From Apostichopus japonicus (lineage: Eukaryota > Echinodermata > Holothuroidea > Aspidochirotida > Stichopodidae): a stretch of 64,000 nt of DNA. The notes under the pieces were generated by a model. It was not told the origin of the DNA, did no database searches, and saw nothing but the letters and a program-made list of their open reading frames with translations. Where the stretch lies: the NCBI RefSeq assembly GCF_037975245.1, contig NC_092567.1:19538876-19602875 (forward strand), in the 5' to 3' direction. Made by a program: the position numbers and the translations under genes. This document shows, piece by piece, positions 12,611 through 24,085 of this stretch (position 1 is its first letter; every line of letters starts with the position of its first letter).

Positions 12611-12699
12611 ACAACTTTGAAAATCCATATCAATCGCAAAAAGTGCTCCCCCCCCCCCCCTCTTTCAAATTCCTGGCTACGTCGCTGATATATATCAAG

Positions 12700-13530
12700 G
12701 ATCAATGCAACTCTATAAAAGCCAATTAGTGCCGTTCGAAGATATTTTGAATTCGTTACTACGAATTATTAGTTCGTTGCTACAAATGATTATTTCCTTC
12801 GAACATATCATTGCTTCGTTGCTACTCTTTCGAACCGATGATTCGAACCATAAAATGTTTACCGTTAATTATTTCTTACGAATCAATATTTCGTTCGATC
12901 CAAATAGTAGTTCCTAGCAACGGATAATTAATTCGTTGTTAACAATTATTAACTTTTTCGAACAAATTAAAAATACTTTCTCGAATGCCGCTGAAAGGCT
13001 TTCGCACCACTCCATGGGCAAACATTAAATGCTTTTTAAGAATTGCATCACCGTCAGTGCATGTAGCCAGCGTTTACGTTTGAAAGTATCATTACCAATA
13101 AAAATTGTTTTTGGCGGGAAGGGAAACGGTGTGCAAACTGCCGACCTTTCAACCGTTACCGTTAATAATCGGTGCACACCGATTATTTTACTTTCAAAAC
13201 ATATCCCTGTAAACAAAATACGGAAACGCTGTGGTGCATTAAAAATATTAAGATTTTGTTTTACAATTTTGCTGCAATTCACCATTTTCCTGAAAAACAT
13301 TTGAAATTAAGGACATTCTGATGCGAACGTATTAAATATTCATTACTTGATTAATTAATTATTTTTGCTACAGATTGTCGAGATGATGACTTTCTGAGCT
13401 TAACTCATAATTTCGTTTGCAAAATGTTGAATTGCTCAGATATATAAAGCGATCATTTTATCACTTTGCTGCGAAATTGTCTACTTGATGACATTTGATA
13501 AATAATCATGTCATTTTGCAGCAAAATGTT
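12700..13530. repeat. block present in U2 and U3 but absent from U1 and U4
   Basis: It begins with a run of ttcg-containing words (ccgttcgaag, gaattcgttac, ccttcgaac) and includes a perfect inverted pair at 13164-13187 (aataatcggtg, ca, caccgattatt). It matches 25880-26720 almost exactly. In U1 and U4 the flanking blocks are close together, so this is a probable insertion that preceded the U2/U3 duplication. The 91-codon frames on both strands at 13025-13304 do not look like a gene. Confidence 0.55.
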
Positions 13531-14299
13531 TGAATACCTCACTGAATGTATTAAACGAGTTTGTCATTATGTCGAAAATATTTGCAGCTACAAAGCAGCT
13601 GCCTTTACCCGACAGTTATGCATGAACTTCCATAGAGTCTCAAAATGCTCACATTGCTTATTCCCTTTTCTATGCGGAAGGTTTGGTGACGGCTATAAAT
13701 AGTTGAGGGATATTTCCAATGTTTACATTCATATCATTGATTAGTATGGCGGTACACTGTAATTTGCGATAGTATAAAGGCTTAGTTGTTCTTTTAACTG
13801 ATAGCGGTTATAACGACGATCTCACTGATTTTGCTCAGCGTTAAAGTTCTATTTGTTAGCTATGTGACTTTTCATCGATGGTTTGACAGATTCCGCCAGA
13901 AATAGAAAGAATTATACTTGAACCGGTCAGGAGTCGAACTTCTCGAAGGAAGAGAAAAATCTTAACCTCGCGTATGCATTGACGTTTGCAGTATAAATCC
14001 TCTAAATGGGTGGAATAATGCAGGATACAACTAAAATAACCCTTCGTTCCCTTGTTTCACTGTGGCAATATTGGCCATTTCCCGTTAAGGCTTTGTAGAT
14101 TAAAATTGCGATTGAAACAAACGAGCACAATGGTTTCTTGCTTAGAGGAAGATTGGATAGTGTTTAGTCTATCATCACCCAATATCATAATATTTATGAC
14201 CATATGTACCAGTAATCAACCAAAAACTGTATTCCAAGTTAGATATATTCTGAGGTAAGATTTTAAAGTAATTGCAATTTTTGTCCCTTCCAAAGAAAT

Positions 14300-14560
14300 T
14301 GGGGCAGATCAAATTTGCGCGTAAATGGTCCCAAAAATATTTGGCCCAGAAGAAGTGGCTCCGAAATGTATTTACCCCCAAACTTTAACCCCCCAAATTG
14401 TGGGCCCAAATAGTCCTAAAATATTGAGCCCCACAAATTCGGGTTCAAAGAACGTGTCCCAAAATGAAATTGAGGTGGAAATACAATTTGGGCCAACCCG
14501 ACCGCAAACCCAGAATATTTTTGGGCCCATATGGTCCGTAAAATAGTAAGCCTTCAAGTA
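14300..14560. repeat. GGGCCC / AATATTT word-rich low-complexity block
   Basis: Alternating words such as ggcccaga, ggtcccaaaaatattt and gggcccaaat recur. Homologous blocks lie at 27490-27730 (U3) and 37500-37790 (U4). The word pattern resembles the interior of the fold-back element at 46715-47287. The open frames on both strands are by-products. Confidence 0.55.
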
Positions 14561-14835
14561 CCAGTTACATGTAGGCTTTAACCAATAACTGTATATCAAG
14601 TTCAATTTTGGATACAACGCGACTTAACGTTGCGGAGTTATTGCAATGTAAATATATTTACGTTTGACCCCATTACCTTAATATTCATATGGTTCGGGCT
14701 AAAACCAATGGGGCACACCATCTCAATTATAATACATCTACTTAATAAGTACGACAAATATACATATACAAATATACTCCGTTGTTGAATTATCGCACCA
14801 AGTGTCACTCACACACCAACCTGACTGTGTAGCTG

Positions 14836-14861
14836 GTTCCTTTGCTTCCAGCAAGGAACCA
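14836..14861. repeat. hairpin ggttcctt ... aaggaacc
   Basis: The arms ggttcctt and aaggaacc surround tgcttccagc. The same motif is at about 28015 (U3) and, with changes, at about 38687 (U4) and 57430. Confidence 0.55.
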
Positions 14862-17800
14862 AAACGTGGTTACAGTTTGACTTAGGAGCACAGACACTAG
14901 TGTCCTACGTCACAACTTATATCGATAGTACAGTACACCAATTTAGTACACGATTACCACACAACTATAAACACAGTCTGAACCACAATAACATTGTGTA
15001 GGAAACGTTTGTACGCTAATAGATCAAATATTACTGTAAGCTATACAACCTTTACAGCTATACATGTTTCGAATAGTCTTATTAGTCTTTTTTATAAACA
15101 CAACGATCATCACCGATGAAATGAGAAAAGGAGTGACAGATCTGATGAGAACATTATCAACTTACTTGTATTCTTTCGTCGCCAATTCCTAGTATATGGT
15201 TACTTTAGTGTACGGTCGTTTGTGTAGCAATATAGGTCTATGTAGTGTGGAATACCTTTCAGTATGACTGCGTTCGGTTTGCTGTGAATTATAGGGTATT
15301 TCCATGTGAGCATGTATGGTAGCCGGTAAAATGTTATGAAGTCAAAACTGTGGATTTTCATTCTTTTTTCAAAAGGCAAAAGAAAGTTGAGTGATACTGC
15401 TTACTGCCACCGGTCACATGGGGAAAATAATTTAATCAAACATAAATTGGGGAAAAAATAGAAACATATTCGAAGCCAACTTTGACGCTCATTTGGCAAA
15501 ACATATGACTACGAAAACTGTTTTCTACTCATAACCACATATTACTACAGCACTCTTAGGGAGATATCTCTTAGAGAGATGTATTTAGCAATGAAAAAAA
15601 GGCAGCAGTAATACCTTGCCTCAAAAGTTTTTTATATGGAGTCACCTAATTGATATATAGCACTGAGGAAAGTTTATCCTAGTTTAAGTGATGTACCAGA
15701 ACATCAGAAAAGAGTTCCAGATCACTGCCCATCTGAAAGTTAATGAGAGGAGAGGAGACGAAATTCCTTTACCTGCACATATGCGAGACTTTTCTTTTTC
15801 GCAAGGTGCCCTGTAATATGGACTTTTGTCATGAAGACCGGAAGAATGAAAGACCAGGGGTCAAAGGTCATTGAGGGAAATTTTGATTGTTTACTATGAA
15901 TGCAAGGATAAACGTTGAGCGACATACAATCTTCGTATATTAACTATTATCAGAATATGAAGTTACCATTGAGCCAACTCATTGGGTCACACGTACATGA
16001 ATACACACACCATCGAATATATATTTCTTATGCACACTGTATTTGTTCTTTTATTCCTCGCCATGACATGGCAAGGAATGAAAAAAAGTGCACCAGCGCA
16101 TTTATAAAAGAGTATACAACTCGCCATGATCAGAATTGATAAGCGATCCATGTTGGTATGTTGCCAAGATTTGATTATATTGTTTGTTGCTGAGTACCGG
16201 GCCGATTCTTTGACCTTATCGTGACTCCTACTGGATACAACATGTCTTTATAGTTCCATTGTCTCATTGTCGCTTTTGAACCTTGTTATATACGGTTCCA
16301 GGTTTGGAGGGAATTTCTGATGGGTTTTCCCAGTTCGAGTCTGTCTTTGGTGTCAGGAAGTGCGTCGCCAAGAAAGTCGCACACTCTGTATGATGATTTA
16401 TTTCTCATCACTTTTTTAAGGGGTTTTGTTTTGTTTTATATATGTAACTTGACATTAGAGAGGAGGTTGTCTTAATTAAGCGTTTTCTTAACGTGCTGTA
16501 TAAACCTTAGTCTGTCATTTTTCTTTTAATGTATATGAATCACTCACTTCTCTTATTGTTTTTCATCTTTTTATGATTTTTAAGGCAATAAAGAAAGAAC
16601 TACAATATACGCAAGTGCTATCGTTAAATGTCAACTGCAGTACTGTACAGCAGAAAATTTAGGGACACTATTAATGTGTTATAGGCAGCCGGAAGTACCG
16701 TAACAACTAGTACGTCAAAGGTCACGGTGTCCTAGGTCAAATGTGACATTTTAATGCAAAAGTTGTCGAAGAAGAGGCTGAAGGAGATGGAAAATAAAAA
16801 TAGGAACCGACAAACGAAAATGTCAGGGGAGAGGAACGAAAGTATGATCGACGTTAAGGCGAAGGAATGGTAAACCCAAAGAAAGGTAAACATTGAAAAT
16901 ACTTATCTGACATAAGCCTACCGATATGCATTTTACATAACACAATGGAGCTACTCTGTAGTAGCTCAATGATGATAAAATATTGTCGTGCTTACAGGAA
17001 GGCGATAACAGAAGAAAATACACTGAAGGAGATTCATCGAGTCGACTTATAAACTACATATATTTTCTGCTAGTCAGTCTACAAGCTGGAATAATGAATT
17101 AAATGGAGTAAATGAGGTTTTTTGCCGGTTCGGCGAGATTCTGCCTGAGTATGGGCCTACATCCTCATACTCTGAAGTTAACACGAGACCAAACTCAGAT
17201 CCAGACTAAAAACTACTGGGTTTTAAAATATCGCTTATATTGAAAATTGACTACCAGAAATACTACCGTAATACTTCTGGAAATGTTAGCTTCACATAAC
17301 CAGTACAGTACAGTAAATCGACCTTTAATTATGAAAACATTAAAGCTTAGATGGAAGCACTTAACCTGGTCTAGCAATTCAATAGGGACAGTAGATCATT
17401 GGGCCCGTTCATTGAGATTACGAAACTCGTTCCTGACAGTTACAAAGTCACCATTGCCTAAAATTATGTACAAAACAGTGAGTAAGCTGATTAATGGATC
17501 TTGTGCAGCTATATGTATAGAAAGACATATAAAACCAGTTGAAAAGTAAAAAATGGTTTCCCTTTTCTGTGAAAATGAAGTTAAATCACCCCAATTGTGA
17601 AAATGTAAAGTTTAGTTAAACTACCCAACTGTGAAAATGTATTGTCAGATTCAAATTCCCAACAACACAAGTAAAGAATCATTGCAAATAACAAAACAAA
17701 ACATGCTCATGACCAATTACCGCCTCTAGTGCTATTAAGGAATAAACAGTCGGAAGTAAAACCTCTAAGATTGCCAAGCTTAGATGTCAGAGGTAATGGA

Positions 17801-17904
17801 CGAAAATAAGCCATCTTCAAAGTAAGGCTTCTGCACTGTTACCGGGGATTAGCTCTACATAAACATAAAGATTTGGTCAATTACCCAGATAACATCATGC
17901 TAGC

Positions 17905-18395
17905 GGTCCACCGGCGGCCCGCCAGCTGCACCACTGGCGGTCCACCGGCGGGGAAAGCCGGCGGAACGCCAGAGATTTGGCCGGCTTTAATCCGGCGGTC
18001 CGCCGGCGACTACGCCAGAAGACCGCCGGAGAAACGCCAGCGTACCGCCGGTGTACCGCCAGTGTTTCACAAGCAGACCGCCGAAGAAACGCCAGCGTAC
18101 CGCCGGTGTACCGCCAGTGTTCCACCAGTAGACCGCCAGAGAAACGCCAGCGTACCGCCGAAGAAACGCCAGCGTTCCGCCGGTGTACCGCCAGTGTTCC
18201 ACCGGCAGACCGCCAAAGAAACTCCAGCGTACCGCCGGTGTTCCACCAGTAGACCGCCAAAGAAACGCCAGCGTACCGCTGGTGTACCGTCAGTGTTCCA
18301 CCAGCAGACCGCCGAAGAAACGCCAGTTTTCCGCCGGTGTACTACCAGCAGACCGCCGGAGAAACGCAAGCTTACCACCGGAGTACCGCTGAATT
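17905..18395 (+). repeat. 11-bp-phased GC-rich subterminal repeat, left
   Basis: Consecutive 11-bp blocks of the form accgccggtgt, accgccagtgt, tccaccagtag, aacgccagcgt run for about 490 bp. Starts of gaaacgccag fall at 18031, 18086, 18141, 18163, 18218, 18262, 18317 and 18361: spacings of 55, 55, 22, 55, 44, 55 and 44, all multiples of 11. Apparent proline/arginine-rich open frames on both strands result from the repeat. Confidence 0.9.
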
Positions 18396-19373
18396 TCTGT
18401 CAGAGAGAGCCACTGGCTATCCACTAGCTAATATCCAGTGTTCTGGCGACCTGCTAGCCCAAATCTGGTATTTCGCCAGCAACCCGCTAGGCAGAGATCT
18501 TCACATGAATTGCTAACCAAATATCTGTGTTCCGGTAGAAAACTGTCCGTCAAATATCTGGTTTTGTCCCAGCACATTGTCAAGGGAATGCTAGCAAGAG
18601 TGCCAGCTTGTTTGGGGTGTACTACTAGAACAGAGCTATTGGTCTACCTGCAGATTTTACTGAATTACACATGCGGTTACATATGAAGAAATAATGACTA
18701 ACACAGTGAAATTAGTTGCTATCATTTTATTACGCCTATAAATTACAAAGCGAGAAAATGAGTTCCAGCGTTAAATATTGCAACAGCACTAAAGAAATTC
18801 ACTCGTCAACTGTTTGTGGTGAAGTCCGAGATTTTCGCCCTCCCTCACAATCTGATGCATCCTTCAGAAATCTAACCACCGCCGCCTGAATATCAGATGA
18901 AGTCGATTGTGCAGTTCCTCCGTACAGCTTCTGTTAATACAAAACACATTACACAAAACATTACATAAAAGATTGCATTCTACACAAGCAATAAAATGAA
19001 GCCAATAATGGGTTACCCGATACTCATAGCTAGGACAGTTACTACTGTTCATGTTCCACAACCATGCATCAGTTACTACTGTAACTGCTCGTAACACAGT
19101 AACATGTGTTACAGGTGGCAAGTTTTTTGTAAATGCAAATTTAAAAAAAAAAAAAATTTAATTATAAAATTTAATATACTAAATTTTTTTTTTTTTTTTA
19201 AATTACTGCAAATTTTCACCTGTCTGACTCTTAGTTCAACGTGTCACAGCTTTTTGATAATTACTGTGCCAACTGTAACACTAGCTATGAGTATCGGCTG
19301 GGGTCTCACATTATGATCACAATTGGTTAAACTACATTATTCACATTTGCACACATTTACCATTTTTTCAGTG

Positions 19374-19555
19374 ATATACGAAATATTTCCTTTGCATTTG
19401 ACAGTCACCTTCTTTCATTTTATACTGAACACATGCATTACTGTTGCAAATCCAGGTCCCATCAATTGGGAAAGAAAGTGACAATGGACTGGTCAATAAA
19501 ATCATATGGTGAATTAACTTTAAAATCAATGCTGAATGCTGCTTTTCAACTGCAT
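19374..19555 (-). pseudogene. possible third exon of the DUF4806-like gene
   Basis: After a minus-strand acceptor (gttgtttcag) a reading begins with DAVEKQHSA and stays open to about 19370. Its phase does not fit the donor that I assign to the preceding exon, so either the boundary is wrong or the gene is decayed. Confidence 0.3.
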
Positions 19556-19783
19556 CTGAAACAACACATCTTACATCAAAATATATTTGTAGTAACTTAT
19601 TTAAATGACCAGAATTCAATGTATATTAAAGCAAGAATTCTCGTTGATGGGGTTTTGCATTGAAAAGCTGGCCGATCCATGAGTCAAATGCACAACCCCC
19701 TCCCCACAACTCAAGGTTCTCTTCACTGCTGCTGAAAACAAAAATGACACATATAAACTCACTTTCAATTATGTATTTCATAC

Positions 19784-19924
19784 ATGCAGCTTCGCAAAGG
19801 CTGTTTTCCCAGTGGTACATGTCCAGTTCAGTGTGGTAGCAACTGCATTTGCCAATAAATCACCCATGATTCTTTTAACGCACTCCTTCAACGTGTTGCC
19901 ACCAAGAATTGATAGTCTTCTCTT
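19784..19924 (-). pseudogene. DUF4806-like exon 2 (inside the transposon)
   Basis: After the minus-strand acceptor gttgtttcaag the frame reads KRRLSILGGNTLKECVKRI, then LNWT and GKTAFAKLH. The pattern L-x-x-x-GG-x-x-L-K-x-x-V-K-R-I, a later N-W and G-K-x-A-F-x-K-L is what I recall for DUF4806, a domain of unknown function common in transposon-associated animal proteins. It joins in phase 0 with the exon at 20387-20485. A possible donor gtatga follows; otherwise a stop is met two codons later. Recognition is from memory and needs a profile search. Confidence 0.5.
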
Positions 19925-20386
19925 CTTGAAACAACAAAAAGAAAGAAAAGTTAATCAGAAACCATTCAATAATTATTATACAAACAGAAATATTCAAGTA
20001 ATTCTATTTCATCCAAACTTTGGCATCTTTTGCTAATTTCTTATCAATATTTAAAGAGGAACTAGCAATGCAGTGCTGCAATGTTCCTTTCTGGGTCCAG
20101 TCAAAAACAAGATTGATTTAACAGCCCACTTTTGTAGAATGCACCGCAATGTAAAATCATTTCTGGGCAAACTCTTGTTACCTAAATGCTTTCATGTCTG
20201 TTACTACCTTAGAGTTTTAATTTTCTCCCAGGAAAAGGAAATTAGCCCCTCAGGAAATATTTTATTTTGTACAGACCACTGACACAATAAAACCTGACTT
20301 GGCTTCAAATTTATAATGATAAACTAACATTACACTCTGGAAAACTGTTTTCTGATTACTTTCCTTACACTTTTAAACTGACTTAC

Positions 20387-20485
20387 CAAATATCTTTCCA
20401 AAGCCTTGTTTGTTTCAATAGAGTCATCCAGGTTATTAAATTCCTCCAAAGATCCCACAGGAATAGTAACGCGCTGGCTTCTAAC
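20387..20485 (-). pseudogene. DUF4806-like exon 1 (inside the transposon)
   Basis: The minus-strand frame reads RVTIPVGSLEEFNNLDDSI and ends ALERYL directly at a strong donor (gtaagtcag). The T-I-P-V-x-S-L-E-E-F opening is typical of the start of DUF4806 as I remember it. An in-frame taa at 20486-20488 marks the upstream limit unless an acceptor (ttag) just inside is used. The intron to the next exon would be about 460 bp. Confidence 0.5.
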
Positions 20486-21019
20486 TTAGTTCCTGAAATC
20501 CTGATCTGGAAAAATTGATAAATTGTGATTTAATCTGCTGACTCCATCTTCCTCAAAAAAAAACAACAGCAGCATACTTTGGTGTTTCCATACTTCAAAT
20601 TAAAGTTAACAGTAAATAAGTTCACAACAACATATTGTGCAGGAGAGGAATGGCTATCTGTGGCTCCTTTATATACTTATAATCCTTTCACTCTTAACTT
20701 CAACTGTGTCATCATGCAGCTCAAAGTTGTTATCATTATTGCATGTTTCTTGTAAAACAGTGTTGACATGCCCATCAACCTCATTTTGTATTTTCCTTGT
20801 TTAGTTCGCCAGGGATTTCACATGAGTCATTTTTTCCCTGTTAATCTACTGCAAAAAAAGAACCAAAAACAATAATCTAGAGCTCTTCATTCTGTATCCA
20901 TTACTTACAATGGGCATTAACCCTTGGATTATTATTTTTTTTGGGGGGGGGGAGAACTATTATATAAGGTCAAATTTACATCATCAAATACAGACAAATC
21001 ATGTTATTCGTTACTCTGT

Positions 21020-21176
21020 CTGCAGAGCTTTTTAAACAGAATAACATACCCTCCTGCTTGCCGAAAGTTGTATCTACTTTCATTGCCATTTAATTCATCT
21101 GGGAATACAATAGAGGGGCAAATTGAACCTAAACTACCTCCACTAACTATGCTTTCAATGATTTATTGCCAAGGAA
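21020..21176 (-). other. open minus-strand segment, possible further exon
   Basis: A reading with SGGSLGSICPSIVFPDEL and later RYNFRQAGGYVILFKKL is open for about 50 codons inside the transposon and looks protein-like. I recognise no domain. It could be an upstream exon of the DUF4806-like gene or part of its transposase. Confidence 0.25.
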
Positions 21177-21527
21177 TTTAAACAGTTCTCCCCGCAGCAC
21201 TTTAAACTTTGAACCCTTTAAAGTAACTTTCCATAGAGTTAAATAGTGGCACGCAGTACAGACATAGCACAGAGGCAGTTCAGCTATTGGGCAAATATAC
21301 TTTACTTTAACTGAGGATCACTTCAATGTAGGCAGTTATTTTCTTGGAAATCATGTGCAGAATGATTCACCAGAAACTGAGCACATGGAATAGACCCAAT
21401 GCAAATATTTCAAATTGACAGTAGCTAAGACAAAAAGCAACAAAAAGAGATAAGGCAGCCACAATTTTTTTAGAAGCCTAGAGGCTAGATATGAAATATT
21501 TTTCATTATCGTGTTGGTTGGTATCAC

Positions 21528-21828
21528 CAAGAGCGTAGGAACCGGGGGGGGGGGATGGGGGCGCCAGCCCCCCAGTGAAAACTGTGGAGGGGCGGAAGTA
21601 TCATTCCGCCCTCCCCCCTGGCTTCGCAAGTCAGAAAACCCCTTTTTCATTCCCAAATGAGAAAAAAATCTCACTTGGAGCACCAAATTGCATCTAAGGC
21701 CAGGTGAAAATACAAAATTAAGTTTACAAAATTGAGTGGGTGTTGAAGTGTGCCATATTGCACCCTCCCCCCAGGCCGGCCATCAGTCTCTTAAGCCCCC
21801 CACTCAAAAGTACCTTCCTACGCTACTG
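21528..21828. mobile_element. hAT-like MITE, 301 bp, nested
   Basis: The ends are CAAGAGCGTAGGAACC and, inward from the right, CAGTAGCGTAGGAAGG. The exact 8-bp duplication ggtatcac is at 21520-21527 and 21829-21836. G-runs and C-runs lie next to the termini. It is inserted inside the TA-flanked transposon and is non-coding. Confidence 0.87.
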
Positions 21829-21836
21829 GGTATCAC

Positions 21837-23276
21837 TATACTCCACATGAGTACTCATAAACTATGATGACGATGACCTATTGTTCTCCAAAATGCTTAA
21901 TTTGTCACAAAAACTTTGAAGCCTAAGCACTAAACATGAAATCCAAAAAGATTTAACCACCAACCCATTCCTGATATTTAAAAACAACCATACTTATATT
22001 ATTATTAATAAGGTTTTAACATTGAGTCTTTACCTTCTTAACTAGCCTAGGCCTAGGCCTAGCTATAAACAAATAAAACAGCACATTATTTCTTAAAAGT
22101 TATGGATGACCATGATTTTTCAATACTGTAACATACCAAATGATTTAAAACTAGGCCTAGGCCCCTAGTACTAGTGTACTACCACTACTAGTAGTAACTA
22201 GTAGTAGTACTGTACTACTAGTAAAGTAATATATATTTCAGAATATGATATTTAAAATTAGGAGGAAGCCTTCCATAGTCATCTAGTAATATTTACAGTA
22301 TTAACCTTCTGCAGATAACAGTTTTCTTCTAATACAGTCAGCAAACAAATGTTTCGGCATAACATTGCATAACCTAGCTATTATACAAACAACGGTCATT
22401 AGTTTACCTTTATGTGTGATCGTTATTGCTCAGCCTAACACAATTAACACCTACAAATGTAGGCTAGGTGTAATTCATACACCGCGAAAGGCTTCTCATT
22501 AAGCGATACATTCTAGCCTAACGCTAGATTACGTCTAAGTTTATTTAAAAAATAGTCACTTCAAATACTTGCGAAATCAAATGTACAACTGTCAACCCTT
22601 AGTAAGAAAAAACAGGTACATACCTCTTAAGCAAATTTGTATCTGCAGACTGCAAGTACTTTCAAAACAATTGATCAGGATATCCAACATCGAAAGAGTT
22701 GTAACGGATTACGAAAGCGACCGCTTTTCAAACTAGCTGCTATATCTGAGGACACTGAGCATTGCGGTTTAGCGATTGGATGCCAGTTATACTAGGCTCG
22801 TTCGATCAGTGAAAACTGTTTTCTGAACTGTTTTCTCTCAACTACGCTAAATTGTTGATTAATAAATACTTATTGGGATAGTTGAAATTTATTAAAGTAT
22901 TTGAATATCGCTTATAACGTTATTGCTAATATTTATTTCAGAATTTGAATTTGTTGAAAATATTATTTTGTAAGTGTTCCTGTGGTTAAGGGTATTACCC
23001 GCCCATTTTGCCCAAATGCTTGCCAAGATTTCTTCATGTGGTATCCGTCAGACTCGTTCGATCAGTATTTTTTTCCCCTTCAAATATTATGTAGTGTATG
23101 ATAATATATATAACATTGGATGGTAAGCAAAATTTAACTACTTTGAGTTAGCTCAATCTTTAATTACCCTATAGTTATTGGCGAATATAGGTTTTAGGAA
23201 AATATTATTCTGTTAATTGTGCCAGTTTGGTAAGGTAACTTCCCGCCAATTCTGCACAAAAGCTATCCAATATTTC
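21837..23276. other. transposon interior with no recognised gene
   Basis: AT-rich sequence with CCTAGGCC palindromic clusters near 22045-22065 and 22150-22165, and actagtagta words at 22170-22225. No convincing exon is seen. Confidence 0.4.
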
Positions 23277-24085
23277 CTCCGGCGGTACTGCTGTCGGCAT
23301 TCCGCTGGACTTACAAGCCAGCTGTAATATCTATCGGTCCGTTAGCGGACCACCAGCCGTTGCCTAATAACGTATAAGCCCATGCAGCCGCACCTAAACC
23401 TGGCCTATAATACTACACAAAATCCAAGTATTCTTAATTTTTCTCTCCACAGGAACAAATATATACAAAAAGCACGGGTAAATTAGTTTAATAGAAACTC
23501 ATCTTTAACTAAACTTTCACATAGAGACTTAAGATTTTGGACAGACCCGATGGCCAATGTGTATGTGAACTTGTGTAAATTGCTGAGTGACTTTCATAAC
23601 ATAATATTTGTGGGAAATTTTCTACGGCGTTACGCTGTCGGTCTGCTGTTGGAATTCTGCTAGGTTTTTCCAAGCAACAATGTCTATCGGTCCGTTGGCG
23701 GACCTCCAGCGTGAAACCACCGGCTCGTTTACGACGTTGATACGCTGTTGGTCCGCTGTCGGTAATACGCTGGGTTTTTTCCAAGCAGCAATGTCTATCG
23801 GTCCGTTGGCGGACCTCCAGCGTGTAACCGCCGGCTTTTTAACGACGTCGATACGCTGTTGGTCCGCTGTCGGCAATACGCTGGGTTTTTCCAAGCAGCA
23901 ATGTCTATCGGTCCGTTGGCGGACCTCCAGCGTGTAACCGCCGGCTTTTTCACGACGTCGATACGCTGTTGGTCCGCTGTCGGCAATACGCTGGGTTTTT
24001 CCAAGCAGCAATGTCTATCGGTCCGTTGGCGGACCTCCAGCGTTTTACCGCCAGCGTTTTTACGCCAGCGGACCGCCAGTGTGAT
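23277..24085 (-). repeat. 110-bp tandem repeats, right subterminal region
   Basis: The word ggacctccagcgt begins at 23700, 23811, 23921 and 24031, a 110-111-bp period. Each unit can be split into ten 11-bp blocks, the same phase as the left end, in inverted orientation. A diverged copy lies at 23277-23350, separated by about 250 bp of unrelated sequence. Confidence 0.88.

Larger units (their letters stand above)
10490..12687. mobile_element. hAT-like DNA transposon, 2198 bp, non-autonomous
   Basis: The ends are CAGGGACGTAGCCAGG and, read inward from the right, CAGCGACGTAGCCAGG. The element is flanked by the 8-bp duplication atatatat (10482-10489 and 12688-12695). The paralogous place in U3 (about 25862-25885) reads straight through with a single copy, which proves the insertion. 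The 8-bp duplication and CAG-type ends fit the hAT superfamily. The interior contains a nested element (11488-12370), duplicated internal segments (about 11205-11470 resembles 11850-12195), and a fragment at 12466-12610 shared with the elements at 47945 and 55231. I see no transposase. A shorter relative in opposite orientation is at 59443-60301. Confidence 0.88.
7367..16745. repeat. segmental duplication unit U2 (approximate ends)
   Basis: Same block order as U1, with the LRAT-like gene at 9050-9472. From about 12690 onward it is almost identical to U3 (12701 matches 25880 and the match continues to about 17275 against 30440). It differs from U3 chiefly by a 2.2-kb hAT element at 10490-12687. 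No gene other than the LRAT-like one is supported. The stretches 6731-9049 and 12688-16745 contain only shared unit sequence, hairpins and low-complexity repeats. Confidence 0.8.

Noticed and set aside
13025-13304. 91-codon frames on both strands
   Set aside because: The equal-length frames arise around an inverted pair, are damaged in the U3 copy and show no domain.
17873-18427. Long proline/arginine-rich open frames on both strands
   Set aside because: They follow from the 11-bp GC-rich repeat, which is open in several frames at once; there is no domain or codon signal.
20073-20282. Plus-strand frame with a zinc-finger-like C...H...H spacing
   Set aside because: Only one weak finger-like motif; it overlaps the intron between the two better-supported minus-strand exons.
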